Notes under the pieces: model-generated
What the model was told of the DNA's origin: nothing
What the model saw: the letters and a program-made list of their open reading frames with translations, nothing else
Database searches by the model: none
From: Brienomyrus brachyistius
Taxonomy: Eukaryota; Chordata; Actinopteri; Osteoglossiformes; Mormyridae
Assembly (NCBI RefSeq): GCF_023856365.1
Contig: NW_026042422.1
Coordinates: 1-64,000 of the forward strand
Length of the DNA: 64,000 nucleotides
Direction: 5' to 3'
In this document: positions 46,474-58,420 of the stretch, one piece after another
Layout: each line of letters starts with the position of its first letter
Numbering within the stretch: position 1 is the stretch's first letter
Position numbers and translations under genes: made by a program

Positions 46474-46507
46474 CCCCCCCCCCCCCCCCCAAAAAAAAAA
46501 AAAAAAA
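46474..46507. repeat. C17A17 block
   Basis: Seventeen C followed directly by seventeen A. On the minus strand this is T17G17, and it generates poly-Phe/poly-Gly open frames. Confidence 0.97.
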
Positions 46508-48034
46508 CCTCAGATCCATATAACGCTTCATAATTGGACAGGGTTCCCTGAATGCACAAATTCACCCACCCTCCTGACACCCAACACGTTTGTTTTGTTT
46601 ATATATTTAATTAGCTTGATTTGTTTTCCAGCTGGCAAGCAGAGCTGGGACGCGGCACGCTTCTGGCGCCCCCCATCTGCCAGGAGAGATACTGCAGCAA
46701 AGAGCAGCGGCACATTTTAATGCCGATTCATTCCGCTCCGCACGGCAGCCGTAAATCCCACTGCCAGCCACAGACCGTCCATCTGACTTGGAAAAGTCCT
46801 GGTTTTTGGCCCCCGTATGGCACCCTGGATCCACTGCCCCCCACCCCCGCCCGACCCCAATGCCACTTCGATGGGGGTTTCCAACTCTCAACAGCCTACG
46901 CGGTCAGGAAAGCAGAAGGAAGTTTCCAGCGCATTTCTGGCAATGCGCCGATCGTCAGCCTTCAGAAATCGCGCACCGACGGGGGAAGCGGATTATTGCA
47001 ACATTATCGCAATTTAGTGACAGTCTGGCCTTATAAACCTGTCATCAAATGTGACTCAACCGTGAAGAGAATCTTTAAGGTGTGGGACTCGCCCAGGGCG
47101 GAACAGAGGCTCAGTCATCGCAGCGTCGTCGTCATGGGCCATTTCCGGCACCATGACGGGAACCCTACCCAACGGGACATAGGTCATCCTCAATTTCTCA
47201 TTTCATAACCCCCCCAAAACCAGGACATGCCTGGACTGATAGCAGCTTAGCGGGCAGCATAAACGCACGTACGTACTCACACTCTGTACACGGTGCATTT
47301 GGTTATTCCAGAAGAATACAGGTGAACAAAGGGTCATATGACACCACAGGAAGCTGGGTCACATGACCCCCACCTGCCACTCCTCTTGTCTATGAGCCTT
47401 GCAATTGGTCCGCTAACCAGACATATGGGCATCAGAGCCAAACCGCGGAACTCCTGTCTGTTTTTCAGCTTCATTTTTATGAAGCAAATTAATACGTACA
47501 GCTCCCCACCCCCCAATCAGCTGTGTGTGGGATCCCGACCTCCGGCAGAGGAAATGGCTGAACGTTGTACTCGGCAAATCTCAATCTTCAAGCCACCACC
47601 ACATGAACCAGGGAGCACATGTCACTGAATTCTCACTTGTCCCTTCGCTCAGCCTCTGTTTCATGTCTCTGATTGATTTCAAATTTCAGATGGGGTTCAG
47701 CTCAGAGTGACAACTTCTGGCCAATGGGGGGAAGGGGGTTTCCCATTAGGATTAAGACGAGCAGCTTCTCATTTCTGCTCTACACTCCAGAAGGACCCTC
47801 ACAGACCACAAACGGCAGGCCAGGCTCCTTGAAAAGCACGTCTCCCTCCAGCTGGAGACCATCTGTATGGGCTGGATATGACTGTCCATGACTGACAGAG
47901 ATTACCGGAAAAGCGAGCGATATACTTCGTGCATCGCAATACGGTCTTGGCTGAGCATCTTCAATGGCATCAGGGAGAACATGGAGGCTCATTGTATTTA
48001 TCAGGGTGGAGCGGATCTGGCGTCCAGGCCTGGG

Positions 48035-48145
48035 GTAGCAGTGGTTATGGAACTCCTCACTACCCCAGTCACTGAGCAAGGGATTTGAACTGATGACCAT
48101 CTGATCACTAGCACAGAGGCCTAATCTGGTGAGCAATAGTTCCCC
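48035..48145 (-). mobile_element. tRNA-derived SINE fragment, minus orientation
   Basis: On the minus strand: TATTGCTCACCAGATTAGGC, then GATCAGATGGTCATCAGTTC, then AAATCCCTTGCTCAGTGAC. A-box/B-box order and the CTTGCTCA segment fit the same SINE group as 19905. Confidence 0.5.
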
Positions 48146-49579
48146 CCTCTGCAGTTTTCCTGGGCATGACGTTCATCCTCGTGCTACTGCTCGACATGTG
48201 CCAGATACGGCCCCCCTGCTCCCCCCCCCTTATAAATCGACACCCGTGATCACAGGGTGCCTCCCACGCCAGGTGGCCGGGCGTTATCAGTCTTCAAGCG
48301 AGCAGCGTCTCTGGCGGGCAACAAGAAAATCGTCGGCGGGGGACGATGCTGGTCCTTACGGGACGTCGGCTGCCATCAGGGGTCTCGTACATCATTCCAC
48401 ACTCTGAGGCGGCCATCGTTCATACCCACACCCCAGACTGCCGGGCTGGGGGGGCAGCGGTACAGCAGCGGCTGCAGATTAACCATCGAGAGTGATGACC
48501 TCACCTCAGGACAAATGTACATGCAGCGGATCACATCCGTGCAGAGCCTCAGCCTTTGGACGGAGCAAGAAATCCGCCACTGCGACTGGACTTTACCGCA
48601 GAAACGGACATGCCTACCTGGGGCGGATCGAGGGGGGGCGGCAGGAAATATGTGGCCATCCCTGTTGCCACCTCACATCAAAAAGTTCGCTCAGTCAATC
48701 TGCTGGCGTTTAGCAGTAACTTTTTAAGTTTTCACCTGGTGCACTGATTAGCGGGTGGACACCACGAAATTCCCATCCAGGTTCTAAACACCTTGTGAAG
48801 GTCAGGTTTAGCAAGTCCACAATCAGCCACAGAGAGGTCTGGGCACTTGTGACGCGGGACAGTCAAGTTTAACAATCATTATAGCTATCAGTCACCTCAC
48901 CTATTTCTCTTACCTGAAATAAGACGCGTAGAAGACGTAGTTTATCAGGAAAATCTCTATCGGCTATGAAAAGCGTCAACAAAGATTAAACAAGCGTATA
49001 AATACACAAATACATTGTTATTCTAACACTGTTTAGTCATAAAAAAACCTCTGCTCTAGACCCCCCAGGAGATCCTGCGAGTCAAGAAGCTCCTTAATCA
49101 ATGCCGAGAATCAATTGCGGAAAATTGCATCATATGATCGTTCGTGAGTGCGCAGGACTCACACAGGTGCGCTTTAAAGCACGGAGAAAAGGGAAAATTA
49201 TTCGGGAATTAAAGAGACAAATACTGCCATTCAAGTTCATCATTTAAGGATCGTAAAACAAAATAATAGCAATAAAAACGATCCCGTTCTGTACAACAAA
49301 ACGAGAGCAATCTCCCTCAGCAAACAAGTCGTTAATGGGGACGGCAGAAGACGCTGCGTGGAGCTCCCCGCTAGAATTTAATATCACTGCAAGGCTCTTT
49401 TTGTCGTCAGCCGCTAAAGTCCTTATTATCACGAGTAAAACAAAAATTATGTGCTTTTCATTTGCATTTTTATAGAACTTCCAAATTGCTCCGGTTTAAT
49501 CAGACTATGTATCTGAGAAAAAAAAAAAAACTTCCGCCGGTGTTCGCTGCTGGGTCACAGTGGGAACAGGATGCCGTAT

Positions 49580-49626
49580 TGCCCATGTACCAAACTGACA
49601 GTTTGCCCATGTACCAACCTGACACT
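49580..49626 (+). repeat. 24-bp tandem duplication
   Basis: TGCCCATGTACCAAACTGAC and TGCCCATGTACCAACCTGAC lie 24 bases apart. Confidence 0.85.
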
Positions 49627-52600
49627 TTTTTTCCCCAAAAAAGTGCAGCAGCAAAACATCTATTTTAAAAAAATGCAGATTTTTACCTTCGTCATTTTAC
49701 CCTTGGCATTTAACTGCGGATTGCAGGTCCCTGCAAGTAAAAAAAAAAAAAAAAACGCCTAAGTATTAAGTATTAATCTTGCCGGGTCTTTTTGATTAAA
49801 AAAGAAACATAAATACAGTATGAGAAGCATGCAAAGCAGAGCCGAATGCGCGTGCGAACGTTTAGAGTCCTGCTGAGAATGCAGTTTGAAGGTGAATGCA
49901 GCTGGGAACCTGCAGATGCTCACGAGGCGGCGAGGAAGCAGAACAGGTTCTGCTTTAATATACATCTGCGAAAAATACAGCTTTTTTTGGACGTGGCAGG
50001 TCCCCTAAGCAACGACGGCTCTAACTGCTGACCTGGAAAATCACCTCTTAAAATATTTAGTTTTGTCACTCCGCAGTTTTCCTGCGAGTAGCTGGATCGG
50101 AGCTTAATTATCTCAGGCCAGAGCGCGCTCAGCGTCTTTGGACTTTTTTGTAAACACGAGCCCCCCCCCCCCAGAAATTATGATATATTTTGTAAAGCGA
50201 TTCCAGGGACCCATCTTTGTTGAATGTTGCACGCATCGTGATGAGGGTTCGTGCAGGGGGGTATGGTAAGCCGAATGATGATGATAATATCAAGTGTAGC
50301 ATACTCTTCCTCTCTCGTGGGCGGGGCAACAGCCTCCGAGATAAAATGCCGTCGTTCATCAATGCGAAAAGGTCGTGAGCCACAGAGCGGTAAAATGACC
50401 CATTAATCTCCTGAACCAAATTACTGTCCCTCATTGTTAATAAAGGGCCGACCATCGCATAGCCGCTGACGCCCTATTCTGTATTCATAAGCTAGATTTT
50501 TTTCATGACCGCCCCACCCCCCCACACACACACACACACACCGCCCCCCCACCACTGGGAACTGACTAAGAACCAAAAGGAAACGGGAGCAAAGTATTTT
50601 AAAAATGGCAAATGAAATATTCATGGTCTTATTTGCAAGGGGTCGACTTGAAGAGAGTGACCTGCCTGAAAAGCGATACAGAGACACACAGACCACCGTG
50701 GAAAATGGATGGGGGGGTGCGTGTTCCTGTGGGGGTGGGGCGTGATCTTGTTCCCCAGATTATGTATAAGTCGCTGTGCTGTTTTGTTTCGCCTCCCCCA
50801 TCATGTTTCCTAACCCAGACTCTCGTCCCAGAAGCTTGCAATGACATTTGGTTTATTTTTATTTGTACATCAGCAGAAATGGTCCGTCCATTTTTTTACT
50901 CCGTGTTGAGGCTGACCGCTTCCCACCCCTGAGTACATTTTTCCTAAAATGGGAACCCCAGTAAACCCCCCCCCCCCCCCCCATCCCCACCCACCGGCCG
51001 GCCTGGTCCCAATGTCACACGGTCCTGCTCGCTCTTACGATCACGGCTTTTCTCAGGACCCTCCCCAGCTGGTGTTTTTCCCATCCAGACCAGTTCCACC
51101 ACATCAAGGAAACCACCCCCCCCCACCGCTATATCGTTTCCCGTTCCTTAAAGCAGAAATGCAACTCCAACCTAAAAAGTTGTGAGGAATCATCTCCGGT
51201 GAGCCAAGCTCCATTACGACGGCGCATTTGGATCTTCTGTGACCATCACAAGACAGATTTTAAAAAGCCCCCATGTCGTATAGAAGTCAGTGACCCTCTA
51301 TCAGCATAGAGTCTGACCCCGGATGTAAGATAAAGAAAATTGCAGAAAAGAATTGCAGCCGTTAATTACATTAAATGTAATTCTACAAAGTAATCAAGGT
51401 GTTTCCAAAATGCGCGTGACCCCCACGTCAAGAAAGGCAGACCTGAACGGCCCCCGAAAGCCTTTGAACCTGCGCCGTGGCCGGACCTGCAGGGACCGCG
51501 ATCGTTAGTCATGGGCTCCGGCTAAAAACCTGACCCGTTTCCACTTGGAAATCACTCGGCCTCGTTCATCCGTACATGCGGCGCTGACCTTGGGTACACA
51601 ATGGGCAGGTCCTTGAGAGCTGAGGTTTGGCTATGAGGGGAGAGTCTGCGATAAAGGCGGGGGGGGGCTACCTCTACGCCATGGCCTGGGAGCTGCCAGG
51701 CATGCTGGGAGTCACTGGACCGAATCGACCAGGCGATCTCAGAGAGACACCCGGTCGGTGGGAGTAATGACTCGGGAGGTGGTCACTCAGGATGGGAACA
51801 TTTGTTACCGATCTATCACCTCGGGGTTATTGAGCCCCGTCTGATCCATGGGGGAATCCCTTCTGCAGCCGTTCAACCACCTTCGGTGTCGATGGTCCGC
51901 GACGGAGACGCCAGCGGAACCGCAGTCCTGTCTCTGCTCTCCTCCATATAACAGCTCATTGATAACATTCTCATTTGACATTCGCCCTTCTGGTTAACAC
52001 ATCACCTTTGACCTCAGAGGGACTCAGGGGGCGTGGCCTTGTTTTCCAGCCTGTTCTCTGACCATCTGCACCCTCCCCTGGCTCAGCTGTAAGTTAAATA
52101 AGAGTCCTACAGATGTGTCGCTATTGTATCATCTCGTTCCCACCACTAGGTGACACTTTACTAATTCCCCCATCGTTCACACATGGCTACATACTAATTC
52201 CCCTGATGGACGTCGCTCCACAAGCCCACTCCCAGTGACAGGGCTGTGGGGCACAGCCCCATCGTGTGATGTTGCCAGTGCTTCATTCCTTCTTCGCTGC
52301 TTGTCCACATATGGAGCGAATTAGCCCGAGATTCAGCCCCTCCGCAACCTGTTTGCAATTTGGCGAGCTTTATTGCAACCCAAACATTTTTACTGCGCGC
52401 TCCAAATTTCCGTCACCGGCGTTGTGGTGCAGCATCTGGTCGGTGGATGTACCAGTGAAGCCCATCCTGAGTTACAAACCAGCCACTCGCATGTAGAGCA
52501 GAATAGCAAGTGTCCTGCTCATGATGTGGGAAGGAAATCAGAATCTAATAGAAACCAACAACTTCCATATTCATTGACGATTGAAAATAGACTTTGGCTG

Positions 52601-53297
52601 TGATACTGTGTTTTCGTTTTAACATCTCTGATTGTAACAAGGGCCGCTGACTAAAAACAAATAACTGTATGTGAGGCAGTTTAATTCTCCAATTAACCGG
52701 TTACATAATAAGAAACCAAACGATTTCCTTTGTACATTAGAAGGTTAAATCTGCAATACAGCTTTATGATTCTGTGCTGACTTGTCCTTCAAGCAGTTTA
52801 TTAACTAGAATAATGTATTCGGTCCCACTCACACAGAATAACAGTCATTGTTTATTTGCTTAGTTGTGTCAATATAATCAAATATTGAGCTTACTTCTTA
52901 GGGGTATGGCAACGGAATTCAAACATGACTTAGACAATTGGAAAGACAGGCTGGGGAAAATCTTTGCACAGAGAACAAACTGTTTGACTTCATTAAACAG
53001 TGCAACCCAAGATCAGCAGACAAGGCAAGTTTGTTCAGTGTGATATTCGAGGTAGTGGGCACTGCAAGAGCAGCCCCTGCTGGCCAGGAGGCTTACTGCA
53101 CAGCTGGTTTTAATGCAGAGATTGTAATGGTTTATTGTTACAATAAAAAAAAAAACCCATAGCTAAAATGTATTCTTGTAAATGCAAAGTAAAAACCCAG
53201 TTTAATCTTAAATTTACTAGTCGGAATTTGGAACTAGTCGTGAATGCTTGCATCATAAAAAAAACGTTTTAGACACTGAAGTCTTTGCATTTATATT

Positions 53298-53338
53298 AAT
53301 CCATCAATCCTTCCTTCTTCCAATGTTTATCCAGGACA
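53298..53338 (-). mobile_element. SINE/LINE tail fragment
   Basis: The minus strand reads CTGGATAAACATTGGAAGAA, then GGAAGGATTGATGGAT, the usual terminal motif of V-SINE-like elements. Only the last 40 bases remain. Confidence 0.35.
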
Positions 53339-54004
53339 TTTATATTAATTTATATGCACACTATATAATAAAAATAAAGGTCTGTTGTAGTTTTATTTGG
53401 CTGCATTCTTTGCTTTCGGGAAAAACTGTCCAGCTCCATTCATTTGAAAACTGCCTTGTGTGGTTCGGCCGATATGCATAGCCACATTTCAGTGGGTACG
53501 AGCCCTCCAGGAGGACGGGGAAAAGTCCAATCAGCCTCCCTGTGGGAGAACAATTAGGCAGAACAGAAAAACAGAGTGTTAATTATCATACGAATTAGAC
53601 AGGAATGAATCAGGTCACTCTCTCTCCCCGCCTCTTCCTTTGTTTGGGCCGTGGGGTTAGACTTCATGGCCGTCGGATTAATTGAAGCTCAGCGTGGAGC
53701 TGAGAGCCTTTTAAACGTAGGTAGGCCCGCTCTTCTGATTCGCCGCAACGCTAAACGGGACAGAGGCCTCTCCCTTTGAAGCCGTTCTGTGTTTCGAGTG
53801 AAGCGGGTGAGAAGGAGGGATGGAGGAAGCGGTGGAAAACAGAGACAACAAGGACGATAGAAAAACAACAAAGCACATTCTGTCGGACAGGTAAACGTGA
53901 ATAACACAAAGACAATGGGTGTATAATCTGGTGTGATATTACCGCTGCGTGAGGTCAGCCCGTTTTCTGTGGGTTCAAAACCCCAGTGGAAATGAGAGTT
54001 GCTT

Positions 54005-54178
54005 TTGGCTCAGCAGGCTAGGCTGCTATTCCTGTAAGCGGAAAGTTGCTGGTTCATATCCCACGGTTAGCTGTGTGACTTCCTCATTGGGCCCTGAAGT
54101 AAGGTCCCTAACCCCCCCCCCCCTAATTTCCCCAGCGACTGCGTGACCCTGCCTTCTCGATAAAATGCTTGGGGGGAA
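54005..54178 (+). mobile_element. tRNA-derived SINE
   Basis: A box TGGCTCAGCAGGCTAGGCTG and B box TTGCTGGTTCATATCCCACG at tRNA spacing are followed by TGGGCCCTGAAGTAAGGTCC, CTAAC and a C run. The 3' part (GCGACTGCGTGACC, GATAAAATGCTTGG) is degenerate. This is the clearest non-V SINE here. Confidence 0.65.
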
Positions 54179-54364
54179 AAGACATCTTCTATGTTAATGT
54201 TTAAAAGGATATACGTCTACAAATGTATACAGCAGCTTCGACAAACTCTAGCTCAGCAGCTGTGTGTAGCGCAGGGTGCTGTCTGTAGAGGCTCTCTCTT
54301 ACTTGAGGGACTCTGCGTCGACATGTTCGCTAAAACGAGCCTGTTTCGGACTAGCCGAGACTGA

Positions 54365-54620
54365 ATCAGAGCTACAGGAGGCGGGAATCAACCGATAAAT
54401 ATGGCCCCAGCATGAATAATTCAGTGCATCACAGCCCCCAGCAGGGAACATAAATATACCTCCTCTTTATATATAATCATGAGGAGGGTGGCTGAAGCGA
54501 AGGTGAGAGGGATTATCACCGTTCTTTCTCATAACTGGCTTAAGAGGCAACCTGCATGATACTGCTTCTCATGAATATGGATGAATCCACGGAGCACTTT
54601 ATCCGCCCTCGCTGCAGCCG
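54365..54620. promoter_or_regulatory. Candidate conserved non-coding element
   Basis: Contains CATGAATAATTCAGTGC, TATATATAATCATGAGG and CTCATGAATATGGATG with no repeats or homopolymers. Appearance only. Confidence 0.25.
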
Positions 54621-55534
54621 AGCCTTCCGGAGGCATCCGTGTCGCGTGTCACGCAGCTGCTCGGTAGCTTAAAGGGGGAAGCGTGGGCTTTTACGAGGTC
54701 GGCATGCGTGTGCTTTGTGTGTGTGTGTGTGGGGTGGGGGGGTTGGGGGGCAGTCTGTTGACCTTTCCATCGTGCGAGTCTTGGTCTTGCTCAGTCACTT
54801 CGCTGTGCAAATGAGGCATGTTGGCCGCACAACAAGTGCGTAGTTGGGGAGGGTGGGGTTCTGTTAATGAATAGCCAACAGGCATGTGCAGATGGTCTCC
54901 CATATACCCCCACCCCAGCCCCCAAACACAGCACACCTGAGCCAGAGCCAGGAATCCGCCTGCTGGGGCCTTAGATTGGGAGAGGTGGTGCCTGGGGAGG
55001 GGGATGGGGGTGGCTGGTTGACATCATCACTTCTATGATGCTGCCGCTGGTTACATGTTGGTTCGTTATCATCTGAGGAAAGTGCTCACTCTCTCCCACA
55101 CACACACACACACTTTCCCAAACGCAATTTAAGTGCAAAAACATACTCAACAGCCCCCCCCCCAAATTCACACCCCCTGGCCACCCTTACAAAAACACAG
55201 ATCCCCATCTGTATCTAGAAGCATGCAATATTTTCACAGCAGGACACCGATAGCTTTACACACCAGCCATTTATCAGGCAGACTCACACTAACAATGTGT
55301 TTGGCCCGAGCCCCGGCTTTTCTTGTTTTATTTGTTCATTTGTTCGGTTATTTTGTTTGTTTGTTTGTTTGTTTGGGGGCGGGGCTATTTCTCTTTGAGC
55401 ACTGTCCGGCTTTTGCTTGAGGTTAGTACGTTTACCTGAGGTTCGTAACGAAACAGAACCATGTGCTCCCAAAATACGCATCTGCAGAACGGTGTGTATT
55501 TGATCGAAAGTGAAATTCAAAATGGAAAATGGAC

Positions 55535-55930
55535 ATATTAATTAGCGTGATGCTTTATTTGTGCGCCGCGGCATTGATGAATATTTCTGTGTTCGGCCCC
55601 AATATTGCGTTCCGTCAATGATGCTTAAAACTTAATTAGCTCAAGATCAATTGTGTTTACACTGTAAAATGGTTGCGGCAGATTTTAATTAGAATATCCG
55701 TTCATTATTAATGAGAAAGGCATGCTCTGAAATTGAAAATTTAAAAGAGGCGCCTTCAATTAGCAAAAAGGAGGGATGAATCCGATCAAATTCTGACAGA
55801 AGAAAATTGGCTGGATTTGATCGCTGTGTTTAAATGATTTAACAAGCGTGTTTTCATTTTTTTGACTGTAATTACCAGCTACGTTCGCCACCCTCCCACC
55901 GGAATCGATTAATAACGTGTCAGTTTTCTG
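55535..55930. promoter_or_regulatory. Candidate conserved non-coding element rich in homeodomain sites
   Basis: About 400 bases without repeats or C/G homopolymers, carrying at least seven TAAT-type cores: ATTAATTAG, CTTAATTAGC, TTTAATTAGAA, TTATTAATGAG, TCAATTAGC, GTAATTACC and GATTAATAAC. A CAATATTGCG palindromic site and CATGCTCTGAAATTG are also present. This is the strongest enhancer-like stretch in the window by eye; its target gene could be hs6st1 or a gene outside. Confidence 0.4.
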
Positions 55931-56039
55931 GGGACTCTAGCTGGCATCTCCACCCATAACAGGAGAAGATTTTAAACAAAGTCATTAAAATTAGGTGTCG
56001 CTCTCAGTGAAGCAAGTATACTTCACTTATTTTGGGTCT

Positions 56040-56135
56040 GGGCAGAACTGTGGGACAAAGGTTGGCACTGTTGCCTCTGGGACCAGGGGTCGAGTCTGTA
56101 CCTTGAATGGACGGGTCCAGGGTAATTGGTGCCAA
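56040..56135 (+). mobile_element. V-SINE head fragment
   Basis: ACAAAGGTTGGCACTGTTGC, CTCTGGGACCAGGGGTCGAG and TCTGTACC mirror the tRNA-like head of the intact copy. The rest is lost after about 95 bases. Confidence 0.5.
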
Positions 56136-56427
56136 TGACCAAAACTGCATTTCTGTCATCATATACTTGATTTGTTCACTTCATTAGCAGTTATATAAGC
56201 AGATATTCACATTCACAATTTCAAACATCTCTGAGGTTGGCTGGTAATGTCATTGAAGGGGAAGAAGCAGTTTAATTTTTTTTGTTCCCTGCTAATTCTT
56301 TTTTTTTTAAGAATTAAAAAAGGATAAATGGGGATAAGAGTAATTGCCTAGATGAACGCTGAAAAGGTGCGATAGCAGTTTGGCGTCGGGTGGCCGTCAG
56401 CGGTTTGATTAGGCGCGCCGCGGAATT

Positions 56428-56444
56428 CGCCCCCTGCTGCCCAC
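56428..56444 (-). promoter_or_regulatory. CTCF-like motif
   Basis: The minus strand reads GGGCAGCAGGGGGCG, matching the central CAGCAGGGGGCG core well. The first core position (G for C) is off. Confidence 0.35.
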
Positions 56445-56689
56445 ACTCGGCTGGAAAAGACGAGTTTTTCCGGCAGACTCTTTTGCTCAGTAAATGGCGC
56501 TTACACATGTCTTCAGACCCCATCTAGAGTGACAGGTTAACCGAGTTTAAATCGAGGAGGAACAAGCACATCAGTTACTATGGTTACACACTTATCTCTG
56601 GCTCCTGAGAGCACGTTTGATTGGCGTGCTGGGCTGCACCGGCGGCTCTCTCGCTGCGACTCATAATATCAACACGTTTAAATTAAAGG

Positions 56690-56848
56690 ACTCTGCCTTC
56701 AAATGGATTCAGTATTTTACAATGTACCACTAAGCACTGTCCTTTGTGAGAATGATAGACTATGGTCTGCAATGCCTGGTAAAACGGAGCACTTCCGTAA
56801 CTCGTACTTTTTGTATATGGCGAATAAAAATATTCTGATTCTGTAAAC
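56690..56848 (+). mobile_element. Possible LINE 3'-end relic
   Basis: The stretch ends ATGGCGAATAAAAATATTCT, then GATTCTG, a terminal style seen in fish L2-like LINEs. No reverse transcriptase motifs lie upstream, so this would be a heavily truncated copy. Confidence 0.35.
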
Positions 56849-57539
56849 CCGAAAACCGGACGTTGTGGGTCAGAAACTAGCAACACAAACAGGAAAGGGG
56901 TCAAGTTTAGAGAGTTTACTGAGGCCGGTTCTCACTGAGGAGGACGCCCTGAGAAGACGTCATCAGCGCGATAATGTTCCCACATATCAGAGCTGTGGCC
57001 AGTTTACGAGGCGCACGGGAGCTCACTTCCTCTTTACTGTCGCGGCCGAAAGGGTGTCTTTAGAGGTACAAGTAGTGGGAAGCACTGGGCGGAATTACCA
57101 GCCACCCAGTCGATCAAACACACAACGCCAAGATGGAAACTGGAGACCTCATCAGATGAACATCAGCCGGGATGGGAGGTGGGAGTCCATGGGGCGGGAG
57201 GGGGTGGGGAGCGGATCTGAATAATTCCCACCCACGTGTGACTGTGGGGATCTCGTCTACGGCAGGAGTTGCTGCCAGGTGATCGCGATTAACAGGTTTT
57301 CCAGTTCACCTGCCCCCCATCCCGTGATGCACTGCTGTGTTCCATTCCCGCCTCGCGACTCGCTGTCTGTGCCTTCCGGGTTTACACTCACAGGTTTTTG
57401 GTAATGAAATGGAAAACATCATGCTTCATGTATGACTGTAACGCAAGGTGACCATGCAGTGCTCAATGGAAACCAATGAAAATCATTCATATAAAAATAT
57501 ATCGTCATGTTTTTAACTCGTCTTATATCTGAGTCTAAA

Positions 57540-58420
57540 GTAGCTGGTCTTGCTGGTGACGGGTTTAGGTCTGGCTTTCTCTCACAGAATTCCTTTTCTC
57601 ACACTATGGCCTCACAAATTCACAGTATTGTATTTTGACAGCACAAGGACTGAGAAAAACTGGACAATATTGAACCATAAAATTTTGTTTGCTTATATGC
57701 TTATCAAGCGACCTCTTGACTTAATCATTGAGTCGTTTCTTAACTTTCTACATATTTTACTTAGAACAAGGGCAAGATGCTGGTTTTGTGTCTGTGAAGA
57801 GTTTCTCCTGTGTCTGGATGTCATACAAATTAAAATATGTGTTGAAATTTAAATCCAATTATAAGTATGCTGACATTGTTCATGTAGCCTAGTCAATTGT
57901 TATGCTATTTAGTGATTTGGAAAGGCTGAGGGATTTAATTAAATTTTATGCTCCAGTATTTAAGCCCTGTAACCTTTGAATTTGCCAATTGTGTATATTT
58001 TCTGAGATGAATTGTTAAAGCACATAGAAACAAAAGCCTATTACCAGAATCAATTTGGCTAAAATGTACTTATTATCACTGAATGGATTGCATTTTTACA
58101 TCAGCAATCTCATAAGCCATAAGAAACTCGATTTCATGCACCTCTTATGATGGAGGATATGAATTAATGTGAAATTATGAACCATACAGGAGAAAACAGT
58201 TACATGTACTTTGTTTTCCGTTTTTGTGCGTTGTACACAGTAAATCTACGGTTGCTTGAAATATGTATATCTGAACGTAGTGTTTTATTGTACCTTAAAT
58301 ACAAAAAGAAAAGTATAATTTACTATTTCAGCGAAATAGAAGAGAACAGTGGAACTTTAGCCATCCCCTTGCTCTGAGAGACATACCTGTAGACCCATAT
58401 ATATATATATATACACAGAT
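57540..58420. other. AT-rich island
   Basis: Nearly 900 bases with visibly higher A+T than the flanks and no C/G homopolymers, ending in a short (TA)n at about 58398-58413. It holds a 100-codon plus-strand open frame (57550-57852) with no recognisable domain, which I do not call a gene. Confidence 0.5.

Noticed and set aside
46621..47208. A 195-codon plus-strand open frame, the longest in the window
   Set aside because: No recognisable domain or motif, overlapped by alternative frames, no splice-site or codon-use support. It is probably chance in GC-richer DNA, but I would look at it first if transcript data existed.
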